DNA of 64,000 bases from Shewanella metallivivens (GCF_028750675.1 NZ_JAQQPZ010000003.1:62001-126000), one strand, 5' to 3'. Shown: positions 39,176-48,337, counted from the stretch's first letter. The notes: generated by a model not told the origin, from the letters alone. Numbers and translations: made by a program.

Positions 39176-39601
39176 ATGACCGATCTAACTGTGCTTCTTG
39201 ATGCTCAGCATCAAACTCTGACTCAGCTAAAACAACTTATCAGCGACGAAAAAAATGCATTGCTAAAACAAGATGCAGACAAACTTCTGCAGTTGGCCAA
39301 AGACAAAATGCAGCGTATGAGTTTACTCAAAGTCACTGATGAAAAGCTCGCAGCACATCCTGAACATGACAAACTCACCTCTCAGCCAGAATTGGCCGAA
39401 AAAGTGGCATCAGCTAAAGCAATATTGGCTGAGTGCAAAGACATCAATGCACAAAATGCGAACTTAATCGAACACAATATTGCGACCATCAACCGCCTGT
39501 CTCAAGCACTGCAAGTGAGCCGAAATGCCTCTAGCCTTACCTATAATGACAAAGGTAAAACTTCAACGATTTCAACCTTAGGTAATGACTTTACCGCGTA
39601 G
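39176..39601 (+). CDS. flgN: FlgN, export chaperone for hook-filament junction proteins
   Basis: FlgN binds FlgK and FlgL before export. The 141-residue product is entirely helical and charged (DLTVLLDAQHQTLTQLKQLI; DADKLLQLAKDKMQRMSLLK), with a C-terminal SLTYNDKGKT typical of the family. It follows flgM by 96 bases and shares its promoter. Confidence 0.92.
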   Translation: MTDLTVLLDAQHQTLTQLKQLISDEKNALLKQDADKLLQLAKDKMQRMSLLKVTDEKLAAHPEHDKLTSQPELAEKVASAKAILAECKDINAQNANLIEHNIATINRLSQALQVSRNASSLTYNDKGKTSTISTLGNDFTA

Positions 39602-39647
39602 CACTGCGTCAATGCTGTGCGAATTGTAATGACTAAATGATGGCCAT

Positions 39648-39675
39648 AAAAAAGCAGCGGGCAATACCGCTGCTT
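39648..39675 (-). terminator. terminator between flgN and the chalcone-isomerase-like gene
   Basis: The hairpin AAGCAGCGG/CCGCTGCTT with a six-base loop has a six-T exit on the minus strand, so it ends the minus-strand gene. It may also stop the flgMN transcript. Confidence 0.85.
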
Positions 39676-39713
39676 AACGAAAACAACTGTTAATTAAAAC
39701 TAAGCCGTAACGC

Positions 39714-40274
39714 TTATTGCGCTAACATATCCTGCTTTAAGCTCTTTTGTGCTGGGTTATCACCTAACCAAATCTTTAATAATGCCTGACGAAAAGCCTC
39801 TCCCGCAATTTCGCCCTGCACTTTACCATTCTTAATACTGGTAACGCCCTTACCTTTTTGAGTGACAAAAGTGAATTGGTCGCCCTCAACAATTTCGTCA
39901 GCAAATAATTGGCTGAAGTGTTGGATATCCGATTTAATCGAACCAATATTATTATCGGTTGCCGCGTCAAAGCCTTCTTCTATGGCATTACGCATTTTGT
40001 CTGAAGTTATCATCCCCGACGTAATGGTTAACTGAATTACCGCAATGGGTTGTTCAAGTACGCTGTCTAAGTGATCTGCTGTTGTCGGCAAATATAAACT
40101 GCCAACATATAAGTCCATAAAAAACTTACTGCGCACACCTGCGCCATTAAGTACTAAAGCTTGTTCTGCAAATGTTGCTTGCTCGGCAATATCTACGTCG
40201 GCAACGACTTTTGCTTGAGCTACAACTGGCAACATCACAGCAAAAGCTAACCCAATTAATTGATTAAGTTTCAT
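39714..40274 (-). CDS. Chalcone-isomerase-like periplasmic protein
   Basis: A 186-residue protein with a signal peptide (cleavage after VVAQA, about residue 21) and the chalcone-isomerase-like fold signature LNGAGVRSKFFMDLYVGSLYL. It ends GEIAGEAFRQALLKIWLGDNP. Bacterial members are of unknown function and lack the plant catalytic role; they may bind fatty acids or other small hydrophobic ligands. Single gene with its own terminator, next to the flagellar cluster but with no obvious flagellar role. Confidence 0.85.
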   Translation of the reverse strand: MKLNQLIGLAFAVMLPVVAQAKVVADVDIAEQATFAEQALVLNGAGVRSKFFMDLYVGSLYLPTTADHLDSVLEQPIAVIQLTITSGMITSDKMRNAIEEGFDAATDNNIGSIKSDIQHFSQLFADEIVEGDQFTFVTQKGKGVTSIKNGKVQGEIAGEAFRQALLKIWLGDNPAQKSLKQDMLAQ

Positions 40275-40343
40275 ATATTCTCGTTATCGTTATGTATTTT
40301 ATGCTTTAGGTAGGGGAACTGCCCATAAAGGCGCCAAGGCCGA

Positions 40344-40823
40344 TTAGCCACGCATGCCCAATTTGTATTGACCGTTTTGCTCAAACATCAGTGCTTGTTT
40401 GTGTTTAGGCGCCATTAAAATTGGACCGTCATCAAAAAACAAAAAGCATTTCCAGTTACGCACAAATACGTCCCAGCGTGTTTCAATCACTTGATATTTT
40501 TCATAGCAAAAATAAACCACCGCTTCATCTGGCCATTGAATATGCTCAATAATCGCTTCTGGCAATGCGTTATCATTTGAATCCCACGCTGACTGCCAGT
40601 GTTCGGTTGCATTCCAGGCATCTTGCTTTGCTGGCCAATCACCTTTAGCAAATTGTTCAGCACGGCTGCTTTTATTGCTTATCCACTTATTCCAGACTTC
40701 CATGGCACTTTTATCAGCCAACGGCTTAATCAGTACCTTGTCATCATCTGACACAGGCAAATCTTTATGGTTAAAAATCCACTTACGTTTATAAAGATCA
40801 AACGGAATATATGAGTGTGACAA
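40344..40823 (-). CDS. DUF2947-family protein
   Basis: A soluble protein of 159 residues when started at TTG 40823, which has GGAG seven bases upstream. The product then reads LSHSYIPFDLYKRKWIFNHK and continues with conserved SAMEVWNKWISNKSSRAEQFA and WDVFVRNWKCFLFFDDGPIL. An upstream ATG at 40904 would add 27 hydrophobic residues without a good ribosome site and is less likely. I recognise it as a DUF2947-type protein of unknown function. It probably precedes the chalcone-isomerase-like gene on one transcript (gap 69 bases). Confidence 0.75.
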   Translation of the reverse strand: MSHSYIPFDLYKRKWIFNHKDLPVSDDDKVLIKPLADKSAMEVWNKWISNKSSRAEQFAKGDWPAKQDAWNATEHWQSAWDSNDNALPEAIIEHIQWPDEAVVYFCYEKYQVIETRWDVFVRNWKCFLFFDDGPILMAPKHKQALMFEQNGQYKLGMRG

Positions 40824-40904
40824 ACAACTGCTCCAGGACAAAAAAATGAACAGCATTATAAAGCCTATAACAGGGCATTGAAACAAGTTAATTACATTAG
40901 ACAA

Positions 40905-41277
40905 GTCTGATGCTATGTGGTGGTAATTTAAAAAAATTCCTTCTTTATGATCAATATAGACGAATAATGTATAAAATAATATTAAGCTATACTCTTGATG
41001 TGTTGATTTTTTGCTCAGTGACAGTGTTAAGTAGCCATGCTAAAGCCACCTCTTAATCAATTTGAATCAGTTAGTTGCAATATTCTACTTGGGTAAAATT
41101 AAAGTAGAACTAGTTAATTTTTGGCTTTATGATAAAGGGCTAAAGCAAACAGTTAAGTCGTCGGGCACCTACGCATAGACTAGCTTGTTAGCGACATTTG
41201 ATAAGTTTGCAGTCTAAAAATAGCTCTATTTATTTAGTAAAAGTCATTGTATTGGTTACATAAATTAGGAATAAACA
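40905..41277. other. intergenic region before the nonulosonate cluster
   Basis: About 370 AT-rich bases between a minus-strand gene and the plus-strand sugar cluster. It must hold the promoter of the cluster. I see no sigma-54 or sigma-28 match; a small palindrome AAATAGCTCTATTT lies at 41218-41231. Confidence 0.35.
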
Positions 41278-42291
41278 ATGCTAAATAGTAAAACAGTACT
41301 TATCACTGGAGGAACAGGCTCTTTCGGTAAACAGTTTATCGAAACAATTCTTGAGCAATACCCAAAAGTAAAAAAGATTATCATTTATTCACGTGATGAG
41401 CTGAAACAGTTTGAAATTAGACAAAAATACTCTCACAAACTTTACCCACAACTGCGTTTCTTCATTGGAGATGTTCGCGATCAAAATAGGCTAATACAAG
41501 CATGTGAAGGGGTTGATGCCATTATACATGCAGCTGCTATTAAACAAGTAGATACAGCTGAATATAACCCGACCGAATGTATACGCACTAATATTGATGG
41601 CGCTGAAAATGTGATTCAAGCAGCTCTAAAATGCGGAGTAAAAAATGTAGTTGCACTATCTACCGATAAAGCTTGCGCCCCAATCAATCTTTATGGTGCA
41701 ACGAAATTAGTTTCAGATAAACTTTTTGCAGCTGCTAACAATATTAAAGGATCTAAAAATATCCGCTTCAGCGTTGTTCGTTATGGTAACGTGATGGGGT
41801 CACGAGGTTCAGTAATTCCTTTTTTTATAAAGAAAAAAAATGAAGGCATCCTCCCTATAACCCATGAAAATATGACTCGTTTCAATATCTCACTTCAGGA
41901 TGGTGTTAACATGGTTTTATACGCTCTTGAAAACCATCTTGGAGGAGAAATATTTGTTCCTAAAATACCATCTTATAGGATCTTAGATATAGCAAAAGCG
42001 GTTGCCCCTGAATGTAAAATAAAAATAGTCGGTGTTCGACCAGGAGAAAAATTACATGAAGAAATGATCACTGATACTGACTCATTAAATACAATTGATT
42101 TAGGTCGTTATTATGCAATCTTACCTTCAGTATGCTTTATGAACAACGAAGAAGATTTTATAAAACATCATAATGCAATAAAAGTACCTTTTGGATTTAA
42201 GTATAATTCAGAAACAAACACCGAATGGGAAACAGTTGAAAGCTTACGCGCTTTAATTAAAGAGCATGTAGATCCCGAATTTACTGTTTAA
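41278..42291 (+). CDS. UDP-GlcNAc 4,6-dehydratase (PseB-like)
   Basis: Extended short-chain dehydrogenase of 337 residues that by family converts UDP-GlcNAc to a 4-keto-6-deoxy sugar, the first step to pseudaminic-type sugars. It shows the nucleotide motif TGGTGSFGKQF near residue 10, the PseB-type SRDELKQFEIRQKY, and the catalytic region LSTDKACAPINLYGATKLVSDK with the YxxxK pair. AGGA lies seven bases before the ATG. First of five genes on the same strand. Base composition is clearly more AT-rich than the flagellar genes. Confidence 0.88.
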   Translation: MLNSKTVLITGGTGSFGKQFIETILEQYPKVKKIIIYSRDELKQFEIRQKYSHKLYPQLRFFIGDVRDQNRLIQACEGVDAIIHAAAIKQVDTAEYNPTECIRTNIDGAENVIQAALKCGVKNVVALSTDKACAPINLYGATKLVSDKLFAAANNIKGSKNIRFSVVRYGNVMGSRGSVIPFFIKKKNEGILPITHENMTRFNISLQDGVNMVLYALENHLGGEIFVPKIPSYRILDIAKAVAPECKIKIVGVRPGEKLHEEMITDTDSLNTIDLGRYYAILPSVCFMNNEEDFIKHHNAIKVPFGFKYNSETNTEWETVESLRALIKEHVDPEFTV

Positions 42292-42304
42292 AGGATTAAT
42301 TTTA

Positions 42305-43000
42305 ATGTTAAAAATATTAGCAATTATACCCGCTCGAGGAGGAAGCAAACGTATTCCTGATAAAAACATAAAGTCTTTTTTAGGAAAAGAAATTATTAGC
42401 TACCCGATACAAGCATTAAAATCTGTTAAAAGAGTAACTAAAATTATAGTTTCAACAGATTCTGAAAAAATAAAAAAAGTAGCGGAAAAGTACAACTGTT
42501 TAGTTCCATATATGAGAAGCGAAAAGAATTCAGATGACTTCGCAACGACATTCGATGTCATATCAGAAGTTATTGATAAAGAATCTGATGTGTATGATTA
42601 TATTTGTTGTGTATATCCCACATCCGTATTCACAACACCTGAAATACTTAATGAAGCAATTGACAGATTAATATCTAATAAACAAGCTTCAAGCATCTGT
42701 TCAGTTTTAGAATATAGCCATCCAATACAGCGATCATTAAAAAACAAGTCAGGTTTTTTAGTTTCAAATAATCCAGAAAATTACAACTGTAGAAGTCAAG
42801 ATTTAGAGGTTAATTATCATGATGCTGGGCAGTTTTATATTTTTAAGCCCTATTCCGCGTTAAATGAAGCAAAACTTATCACAAAAAAATGTATTCCATA
42901 CATAATAAAACCTAATCATGCACAAGATATTGACACTCATAATGACTGGACTTTGGCTGAGCTAAAATACACGTTAAAAAACAATAAGCCTATGCTATGA
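42305..43000 (+). CDS. CMP-nonulosonate cytidylyltransferase (PseF-like)
   Basis: A 231-residue enzyme that by family activates a nine-carbon acidic sugar with CTP. The N-terminal signature is IIPARGGSKRIPDKNIKSFL. YPTSVFTTPEILNEAI and NYHDAGQFYIFKPY are typical of the PseF branch, and the C-terminal DIDTHNDWTLAELKY is the usual metal-binding end. Its stop overlaps the next gene by 4 bases, which implies coupled translation. Specificity (pseudaminic, legionaminic or another sugar) cannot be read from sequence alone. Confidence 0.87.
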   Translation: MLKILAIIPARGGSKRIPDKNIKSFLGKEIISYPIQALKSVKRVTKIIVSTDSEKIKKVAEKYNCLVPYMRSEKNSDDFATTFDVISEVIDKESDVYDYICCVYPTSVFTTPEILNEAIDRLISNKQASSICSVLEYSHPIQRSLKNKSGFLVSNNPENYNCRSQDLEVNYHDAGQFYIFKPYSALNEAKLITKKCIPYIIKPNHAQDIDTHNDWTLAELKYTLKNNKPML

Positions 43001-43857
43001 AAACGATATTACTTATAGGTTCAAATGGATTGCTAGGTTCTTCGTTATCAATTAAATTAAAAAATAATTTTAATTTAATTACCGTGACACGAAAATCAAG
43101 AGATAGCAGCTACCAAACTGATATGTCATCAAAAGTAGATAGCCATGATATATTTAACACAACAAACCCTGATATAATAATTAACCTTGCTGCTCTTACT
43201 GATGTAGACCTTTGTGAAAAAAATATATCGTTAGCATACAGGACAAATACAAAAATAGTTGAAAATATTGCGGATTATGCAATAAAAAAACCTAAAACAT
43301 TTGTTATTCAAATCTCAACGGACCACCTTTATAATTTCAACATGTCAGCTGAAGAAGATATTAGAATCATTAATAATTATGCAATGACAAAATATTGTGC
43401 AGAAAAATGCTTAAATAATGTTAACTCTATAATATTACGCACTAACTTTTTTGGAAAAAGTTTAAGTTCTAGCGCTCAAGGCTTGTGTAATACAATGTAC
43501 CAAAAGGCAGCTAAAGGGGAAGAGTTACACTTATTTAATGACGTATACTTTTCTCCAATATCAATAGATAGACTATGTGATATTATACTGATTTGTATAA
43601 AGAAAAAAATACCCGGAATATATAATATAGGTTCAAACAATGGCATGTCGAAAGAGTTGTTTATACTTTATTTTTTAAAATCATGCGGTCTACCAAACAT
43701 AAAATATAAATCTATAAGTGTAGACGATTTTAAATTATCAACGGATAGACCTAAAGATATGAGAATGAATGTCAGTTTATTTGAAAAAACATATGGACTT
43801 AAACTTCCTACACTTAAATATGAGATTGAGAGCGTAGCAAATGACTTCAAAAAATAA
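42997..43857 (+). CDS. RmlD-like sugar nucleotide reductase
   Basis: A 286-residue extended short-chain dehydrogenase similar in pattern to dTDP-4-dehydrorhamnose reductases: IGSNGLLGSSLSIKLK near the start, PDIIINLAALTDVDLCEK, QISTDHLY and the YAMTKYCAEK catalytic pair, ending with the RPKDMRMNVSLFEKTYGL pattern. In this operon it would reduce a keto intermediate. It occupies the slot where aminotransferase, acetyltransferase and hydrolase genes would be in a standard pse cluster. Very AT-rich. Confidence 0.8.
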   Translation: MKTILLIGSNGLLGSSLSIKLKNNFNLITVTRKSRDSSYQTDMSSKVDSHDIFNTTNPDIIINLAALTDVDLCEKNISLAYRTNTKIVENIADYAIKKPKTFVIQISTDHLYNFNMSAEEDIRIINNYAMTKYCAEKCLNNVNSIILRTNFFGKSLSSSAQGLCNTMYQKAAKGEELHLFNDVYFSPISIDRLCDIILICIKKKIPGIYNIGSNNGMSKELFILYFLKSCGLPNIKYKSISVDDFKLSTDRPKDMRMNVSLFEKTYGLKLPTLKYEIESVANDFKK

Positions 43858-44929
43858 ATTTTCTAGCGAATTCAAAATTGGTAAGACTACAATATCAAGC
43901 CAAGGGGAACCTTATTTCATTGCGGATATAGGTGCTAATCACAACGGTAATCTAAATAAAGCAATAGAGTTGATTAATCTTGCTGCGAATGCAGGTGCAA
44001 ATGCTGTAAAGTTTCAGCATTTTAAAGCTGATACTATTGTCAGTAAATATGGGTTTGAAACATTAACTGATGTAAAGTCTCATCAAAAGAACTGGAAAAA
44101 AACTGTATTCGAAGTATATCAAGATGCATCAATTAATTTAGATTGGACACAATCATTAATGGATGAAGCTAAAGTAGCAGGCGTAGAGTTTTTCACTAGT
44201 CCTTATTCGTTAGATTTGGTTGATTATGTAGATCAATATGTTTCAGCTTATAAGGTAGGCTCTGGCGATATTACTTGGCAAGATATTATTGATAAAATGG
44301 CATCAAAAGGAAAACCTATCCTTTTAGCATGTGGCGCCTCTACTTTAGATGAGGTTGACAGGGCCATTCAGCAAGCTCTTTCTCACACTGGTGAGATTGT
44401 TATAATGCAATGTAATACTAATTACACTGCTTCCCTAGAAAACTTTAAATATATCAACCTTAATGTAATAAAAACCTTCAGAACAATGTACCCAACTGCA
44501 ATCCTTGGTTTGAGTGACCATACACCTGGACACTCTACTACTTTGGGAGCTATTGCTTTAGGAGCTAATGTTATTGAAAAACATTTTACAGATAATAATA
44601 ATAATGAAGGCCCTGATCATAAGTTTGCTATGAATCCTAATTCATGGAATGAGATGGTTGAACGTTCAAAAGAACTTTATTTATCATTAGGCTCAAGCAT
44701 TAAAAAAGTTGAGGATAATGAAAAGGATACAGTTATAGTTCAACGAAGATCTATTCGTTTACGCAACGAAGTAAAAATAGGTGATATACTAAAAGCTGAT
44801 AATTTAGAATGTTTACGCCCATCACCTGAAGACAGTATAGCCCCCTATTACTTAAGTGAAGTCATAGGTAAAAAATCTTTAGAAAACATTCCTGCTGGAG
44901 AGTATATAAAATGGCATCAAATAAAATAG
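43841..44929 (+). CDS. NeuB-family nonulosonate synthase
   Basis: A 362-residue enzyme that by family condenses phosphoenolpyruvate with a six-carbon amino sugar to form a nine-carbon sialic-acid-like sugar. The TIM-barrel part has FIADIGANHNGNLNKAIELI, AVKFQHFKADTIVS, LGLSDHTPGHST and NVIEKHFTDNNNNEGPDHKF. The C-terminal antifreeze-like SAF domain has VQRRSIRLRNEVKIGDILKA and PYYLSEVIGKK. It overlaps its neighbours by 17 and 19 bases. The IADIGANHNG form resembles a NeuB subgroup rather than classical PseI. Confidence 0.88.
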   Translation: MTSKNKFSSEFKIGKTTISSQGEPYFIADIGANHNGNLNKAIELINLAANAGANAVKFQHFKADTIVSKYGFETLTDVKSHQKNWKKTVFEVYQDASINLDWTQSLMDEAKVAGVEFFTSPYSLDLVDYVDQYVSAYKVGSGDITWQDIIDKMASKGKPILLACGASTLDEVDRAIQQALSHTGEIVIMQCNTNYTASLENFKYINLNVIKTFRTMYPTAILGLSDHTPGHSTTLGAIALGANVIEKHFTDNNNNEGPDHKFAMNPNSWNEMVERSKELYLSLGSSIKKVEDNEKDTVIVQRRSIRLRNEVKIGDILKADNLECLRPSPEDSIAPYYLSEVIGKKSLENIPAGEYIKWHQIK

Positions 44930-45594
44930 CAATTATAATTCCAGCATTTAATGAAGAAACAACAATAAACTTTGTCATAAAAGAAATTTTTGATTTAATT
45001 GATGATAAGATCAATATTATTGTTGTGAGTGACTGTTCAAGTGATAATACTGCATCTGTCGCCAATGAAAGTGGTGCTATAGTATTAGAGCTAACAAAAA
45101 ATCACGGCTATGCTGGAGCAATAAATGAAGGGTTATCTCATGCAATTGCTAAGCTTGACGTTGATTATCTAATAACAATGGATGCCGATGGACAACACGA
45201 TCCTAAATCGGTAAAAATATTAATAAATAGGTTACTTGTTAATGATATAGATCTTGTTGTCGGCAAGCGACAATATACAGCTAGGTTTTCAGAAAAGTTA
45301 TATAGTCTTTTTTTTAAAATATATTTTAAAATTAACGATCCCCTTTGCGGTTTAAAAGGATATAAGAAATCTATATATCTTGAATATGGTACATTTGAAA
45401 CCTTTGACTCTATTGGAACAGAGCTACTAACTTGGGCATTAATTAATAATAAAAATGTATCTCAAATTCCGGTAAAGATAAGATCACGGGAAGATAGCCC
45501 AAGGTTTGGTTCTGGTTTAATCATAAATCTAAAAATACTAAAAAGCTTAACAAAAACAATTGCATACATACTTATTAACAAGTTAAAAAATTAA
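44911..45594 (+). CDS. GT2 glycosyltransferase (DPM/DPG-synthase-like)
   Basis: A 227-residue family 2 glycosyltransferase: IAIIIPAFNEETTINFVIKE, the acidic VVSDCSSDNT, and the catalytic-region MDADGQHDPKSV followed by VVGKRQYTARFSEK. It lacks C-terminal membrane helices and ends in a basic helical tail. It may attach or prime the sugar made by the four upstream genes, either on a lipid carrier or on flagellin or another acceptor. Its start lies inside the NeuB-like gene (19-base overlap). Confidence 0.85.
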   Translation: MASNKIAIIIPAFNEETTINFVIKEIFDLIDDKINIIVVSDCSSDNTASVANESGAIVLELTKNHGYAGAINEGLSHAIAKLDVDYLITMDADGQHDPKSVKILINRLLVNDIDLVVGKRQYTARFSEKLYSLFFKIYFKINDPLCGLKGYKKSIYLEYGTFETFDSIGTELLTWALINNKNVSQIPVKIRSREDSPRFGSGLIINLKILKSLTKTIAYILINKLKN

Positions 45595-46030
45595 TTGCTC
45601 ACTTATTTATAGCTTACAGTAATAATATTAATCATTTGAAACTATCTATATAAAATTAATCCATTTATTAATGCCTTCACTATAGATATAAATAATTAAA
45701 ATTGACTGCACATCAAGAAAGACTAGATTTTGTATTATTAGGTTTACTTTTTATCTCATAGTCAACGACCTTGAGGCAAGAGCACAGGTGTTTATCGAAC
45801 ATCGGTTAGTCATTAAATGATCTGCTGTAATGCAATAAATCTTAATAATTAACATTTTTTATTGTTCATTTTTTGTAAATTAAGTGTGGCGTTTAAAAAA
45901 GTAAGCACTCACAGAGTGACTGTTTCAACGAACTTACATGCCTTTAAGAGCGAAAATACGCTAAATGTCCATGAATGAATCCGAACTATCAAAACAAAGT
46001 TTTGAAAATACTTAAAAACTCAAAAAACAT
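45595..46030. other. intergenic region left of the island, with an end-like repeat
   Basis: About 435 AT-rich bases. No gene is seen. Near its right end (45952-46016) is an imperfect copy, roughly 75-80% by eye, of a sequence found just inside the right end of the island (58450-58517), sharing AAATGTCCATGA and the AACTATC block. A small hairpin, CACTC/GAGTG, lies at 45906-45918. Confidence 0.5.
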
Positions 46031-46048
46031 TTATGGTCTCCCCACAGG
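46031..46048. repeat. attachment site, left copy (tRNA-Arg 3' end duplicate)
   Basis: TTATGGTCTCCCCACAGG is identical to 58615-58632, which covers the CCA end and part of the T-arm of the tRNA-Arg gene. This 18-base direct repeat marks the left edge of the integrated element. Confidence 0.85.
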
Positions 46049-46169
46049 TGAGTTTGGCTGACTTTAACCAAAGTTAACCAAAATTAACTAAATGTTATTT
46101 ATCAATACCTTAAATCGAAATTCACGTTTTTGACATTAACCAAAATTACTGTAAATTAGTCAAAATAGA

Positions 46170-46204
46170 TTCCAGAGGCGGCACATAGGCGGCACAACTT
46201 TTGA
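46170..46204. repeat. 35-bp direct repeat, left copy
   Basis: A 35-base sequence, TTCCAGAGGCGG at its start and ACAACTTTTGA at its end, occurs identically at 58539-58573. Inside it the block AGGCGGCACA occurs twice, 11 bases apart. It lies directly before the integrase start, where arm-type integrase or excisionase sites are expected. Confidence 0.85.
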
Positions 46205-46216
46205 GGCTAAGTGATT

Positions 46217-47530
46217 ATGAGTAAAGAATTTACTTTCAATAAACGTTGTTTTGAACAGCTAAAAAGTGCCCCAAAACGCTATAGAATTGCCGATTTAGAC
46301 CAAAGAGAGTCAGTAAAAGGCCTAATTTTAGAAGTTATGCCATCAGGAAAAAAGTATTTTCGCTTTAGACGTAAGCACTTAGGCAAAGACGTTGCCGTCA
46401 CTATTGGCCTCTTCCCCAATTTGACCATTGAGCAGGCACGCAAGCAGGCTAAATTAATCGCGGTAGACATTGCCCAAGGTATTAACCCCAACGAATCTAA
46501 ACGACAAGCCAAAGAAGCCATAGCGCTTGAAGATGCCCTATCCATTTCAGTTCAACAATTATTTGACGCCTATGTTGCTGAGTTCAGCATTAAGATTAAG
46601 TCAGGTGAACGTCGGCAAAAGTCATTGGATGATGTTCATTCCATTTGGAACAAACATATCAAACCGCGCATTGGTCATTTAAGAGTTGAAAGCATTTCTA
46701 AAACGGATGCTGACAATTTCATTAAACTCATTATCACCAAAAATTCCGCCGCAATTAGAAATAAATGCCTAACCTTGCTCAAGTCAATGTTCAACGACCA
46801 ACCGCTAAACCCGTTTGTGCATATCAAAAAACTAGCAGGTACTAAACGAGAGCGTATTTTAGCCGAGCATGAAGTCAAGCGACTACTAGAAGCCTTAGAG
46901 TTAGAGCTTCCTATTTACCGCGATGTGGTGATGATGTTGCTATTAACAGGCCAGCGCAAAAGCTGTGTTTTTAGCATGGAATGGCGCGAGATAGATCATC
47001 AACGTGGCATTTGGCTGATTCCAACCAGTAAAATGAAAGTTAAAAAGCCTCATGCTGTGCCACTCACTAAAGAAGCGATGGATATTCTGACTAGACGCAG
47101 CCAAGACGCTGTTAAAGGTGAGCGTTTTGTATTCCCGAGTGAGCGCAGTCAATCAGGCCATATAATCGAAAAGGCAGGCAAAGGCAGCTTCTGGCATCGC
47201 ATCACAGAACGCGCAGAGCTTCGTGGCGCTGAAAAAGGTGATAACGTTACCATTCACGATTTAAGGAGAACCATAGCAAGTTGGAGCGTCATGCGAGGCG
47301 GTAACATTCAAACCACCAGTAAGCTGCTAGGCCATAGCGATATCAGTATTACGGCTAGTACTTATGCGCATTTAGATATTGAACATGTTAGGGCTGAATT
47401 GGGTATTACTACGGCTCACCTATTAGGTACTTTTCAACATGAGTCGAATGTTGATAGGTTAGTGAGGGAGATTAAGCTACTCTCGAATGAAGAGCAGCAG
47501 GAACTATTGAGATTATTAACTACCAACTGA
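46217..47530 (+). CDS. Tyrosine integrase of the genomic island
   Basis: Site-specific recombinase of about 437 residues that would insert and excise the island at tRNA-Arg. The N-terminal domain is of the DUF4102 type (YRIADLDQRESVKGLILEVM; FRRKHLGKDVAVTIGLFPNL). The catalytic domain shows the Arg box LLTGQRKSCVFSMEW, the HDLRRTIASWSV box, LLGHSDISITASTYAHLD and the Tyr nucleophile. An in-frame GTG at 46211 is an alternative start. It overlaps the next convergent gene by 15 bases. Confidence 0.93.
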   Translation: MSKEFTFNKRCFEQLKSAPKRYRIADLDQRESVKGLILEVMPSGKKYFRFRRKHLGKDVAVTIGLFPNLTIEQARKQAKLIAVDIAQGINPNESKRQAKEAIALEDALSISVQQLFDAYVAEFSIKIKSGERRQKSLDDVHSIWNKHIKPRIGHLRVESISKTDADNFIKLIITKNSAAIRNKCLTLLKSMFNDQPLNPFVHIKKLAGTKRERILAEHEVKRLLEALELELPIYRDVVMMLLLTGQRKSCVFSMEWREIDHQRGIWLIPTSKMKVKKPHAVPLTKEAMDILTRRSQDAVKGERFVFPSERSQSGHIIEKAGKGSFWHRITERAELRGAEKGDNVTIHDLRRTIASWSVMRGGNIQTTSKLLGHSDISITASTYAHLDIEHVRAELGITTAHLLGTFQHESNVDRLVREIKLLSNEEQQELLRLLTTN

Positions 47531-48337
47531 ATTTGTGGGTCGATTTTTACGTTGGGGAAAATATGATCTGAATTTTAATGGATAAAGCAGCTGGCCAATT
47601 AAGTTTCCACCAACATTATATGAAATACCTAAAGGAACATTACACAAGCTTGGCACTCGGTATGTTCCAAAAACTCTGTCGAAAATAGAAAAAACAGTCG
47701 CAAAATTTGTATTGTGTGCAGCAGATTCGGCAGCATGATGCCATCTATGCATTACTGGTGAAACAAAAATTTTATTCCAACGTCCATAATCCCAAGGTAA
47801 ATCCGCATGAATAAAATAACCATAATAGTGACGTACTAGATTACTCGCTATTAAGGCATATGGCGGAAAACCAAGACTCAAAAGAAATATCGAATCAATA
47901 ACCATTGTTGATAACCTATTGAACGGATGGAATCTTTGTAAGGTTAACCATGTCATATGAGTATCAGAATGATGCATCGCATGTGAAGGCCATAATAATC
48001 TAGTATGCTCCAATCTATGCCGCCAATAGCCTATAAAGTCTCCACAAAAGATAGCAACCAAAATAACTAATATTTCCGGAACTGAAACCCAGATAGCACT
48101 CAAGTAATCAAACGAATAAATCCAATCGACATTAAAAGCAACCATTGGAAGTAAAATCAAATTAAAGCACATGATACTTAAGTTAAACATACTATTAGAA
48201 AAACTATTTCTAAAAGCCGTTACAGCCTCTTTGCCTTTGACAAGAAAAGCGAGTAAAAAGAACAGCACACTTAACATGCCTAAATTTAAAATTGCTGTAG
48301 AAACGACATTCCAAATTTCATAAATAATTTCAATCAC
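47516..48337 (-). CDS. Sterol desaturase / fatty acid hydroxylase family membrane protein
   Basis: A 273-residue membrane di-iron enzyme candidate with four or more hydrophobic segments and the three histidine boxes of the family: HRLEH, HAMHHSD and HRWHH. The substrate is unknown; members hydroxylate or desaturate lipids or sterols. It is cargo on the island, convergent with the integrase (15-base overlap) and followed by a broken integrase copy. Probably single-gene transcription; its upstream promoter would lie in 48338-48490. Confidence 0.85.
   Translation of the reverse strand: MIEIIYEIWNVVSTAILNLGMLSVLFFLLAFLVKGKEAVTAFRNSFSNSMFNLSIMCFNLILLPMVAFNVDWIYSFDYLSAIWVSVPEILVILVAIFCGDFIGYWRHRLEHTRLLWPSHAMHHSDTHMTWLTLQRFHPFNRLSTMVIDSIFLLSLGFPPYALIASNLVRHYYGYFIHADLPWDYGRWNKIFVSPVMHRWHHAAESAAHNTNFATVFSIFDRVFGTYRVPSLCNVPLGISYNVGGNLIGQLLYPLKFRSYFPQRKNRPTNSVGS

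Noticed and set aside
41278..45594. Ordinary complete pseudaminic acid operon
   Set aside because: The aminotransferase (PseC), hydrolase (PseG) and acetyltransferase (PseH) genes are not in the cluster, and the synthase looks closer to a NeuB subgroup than to PseI.
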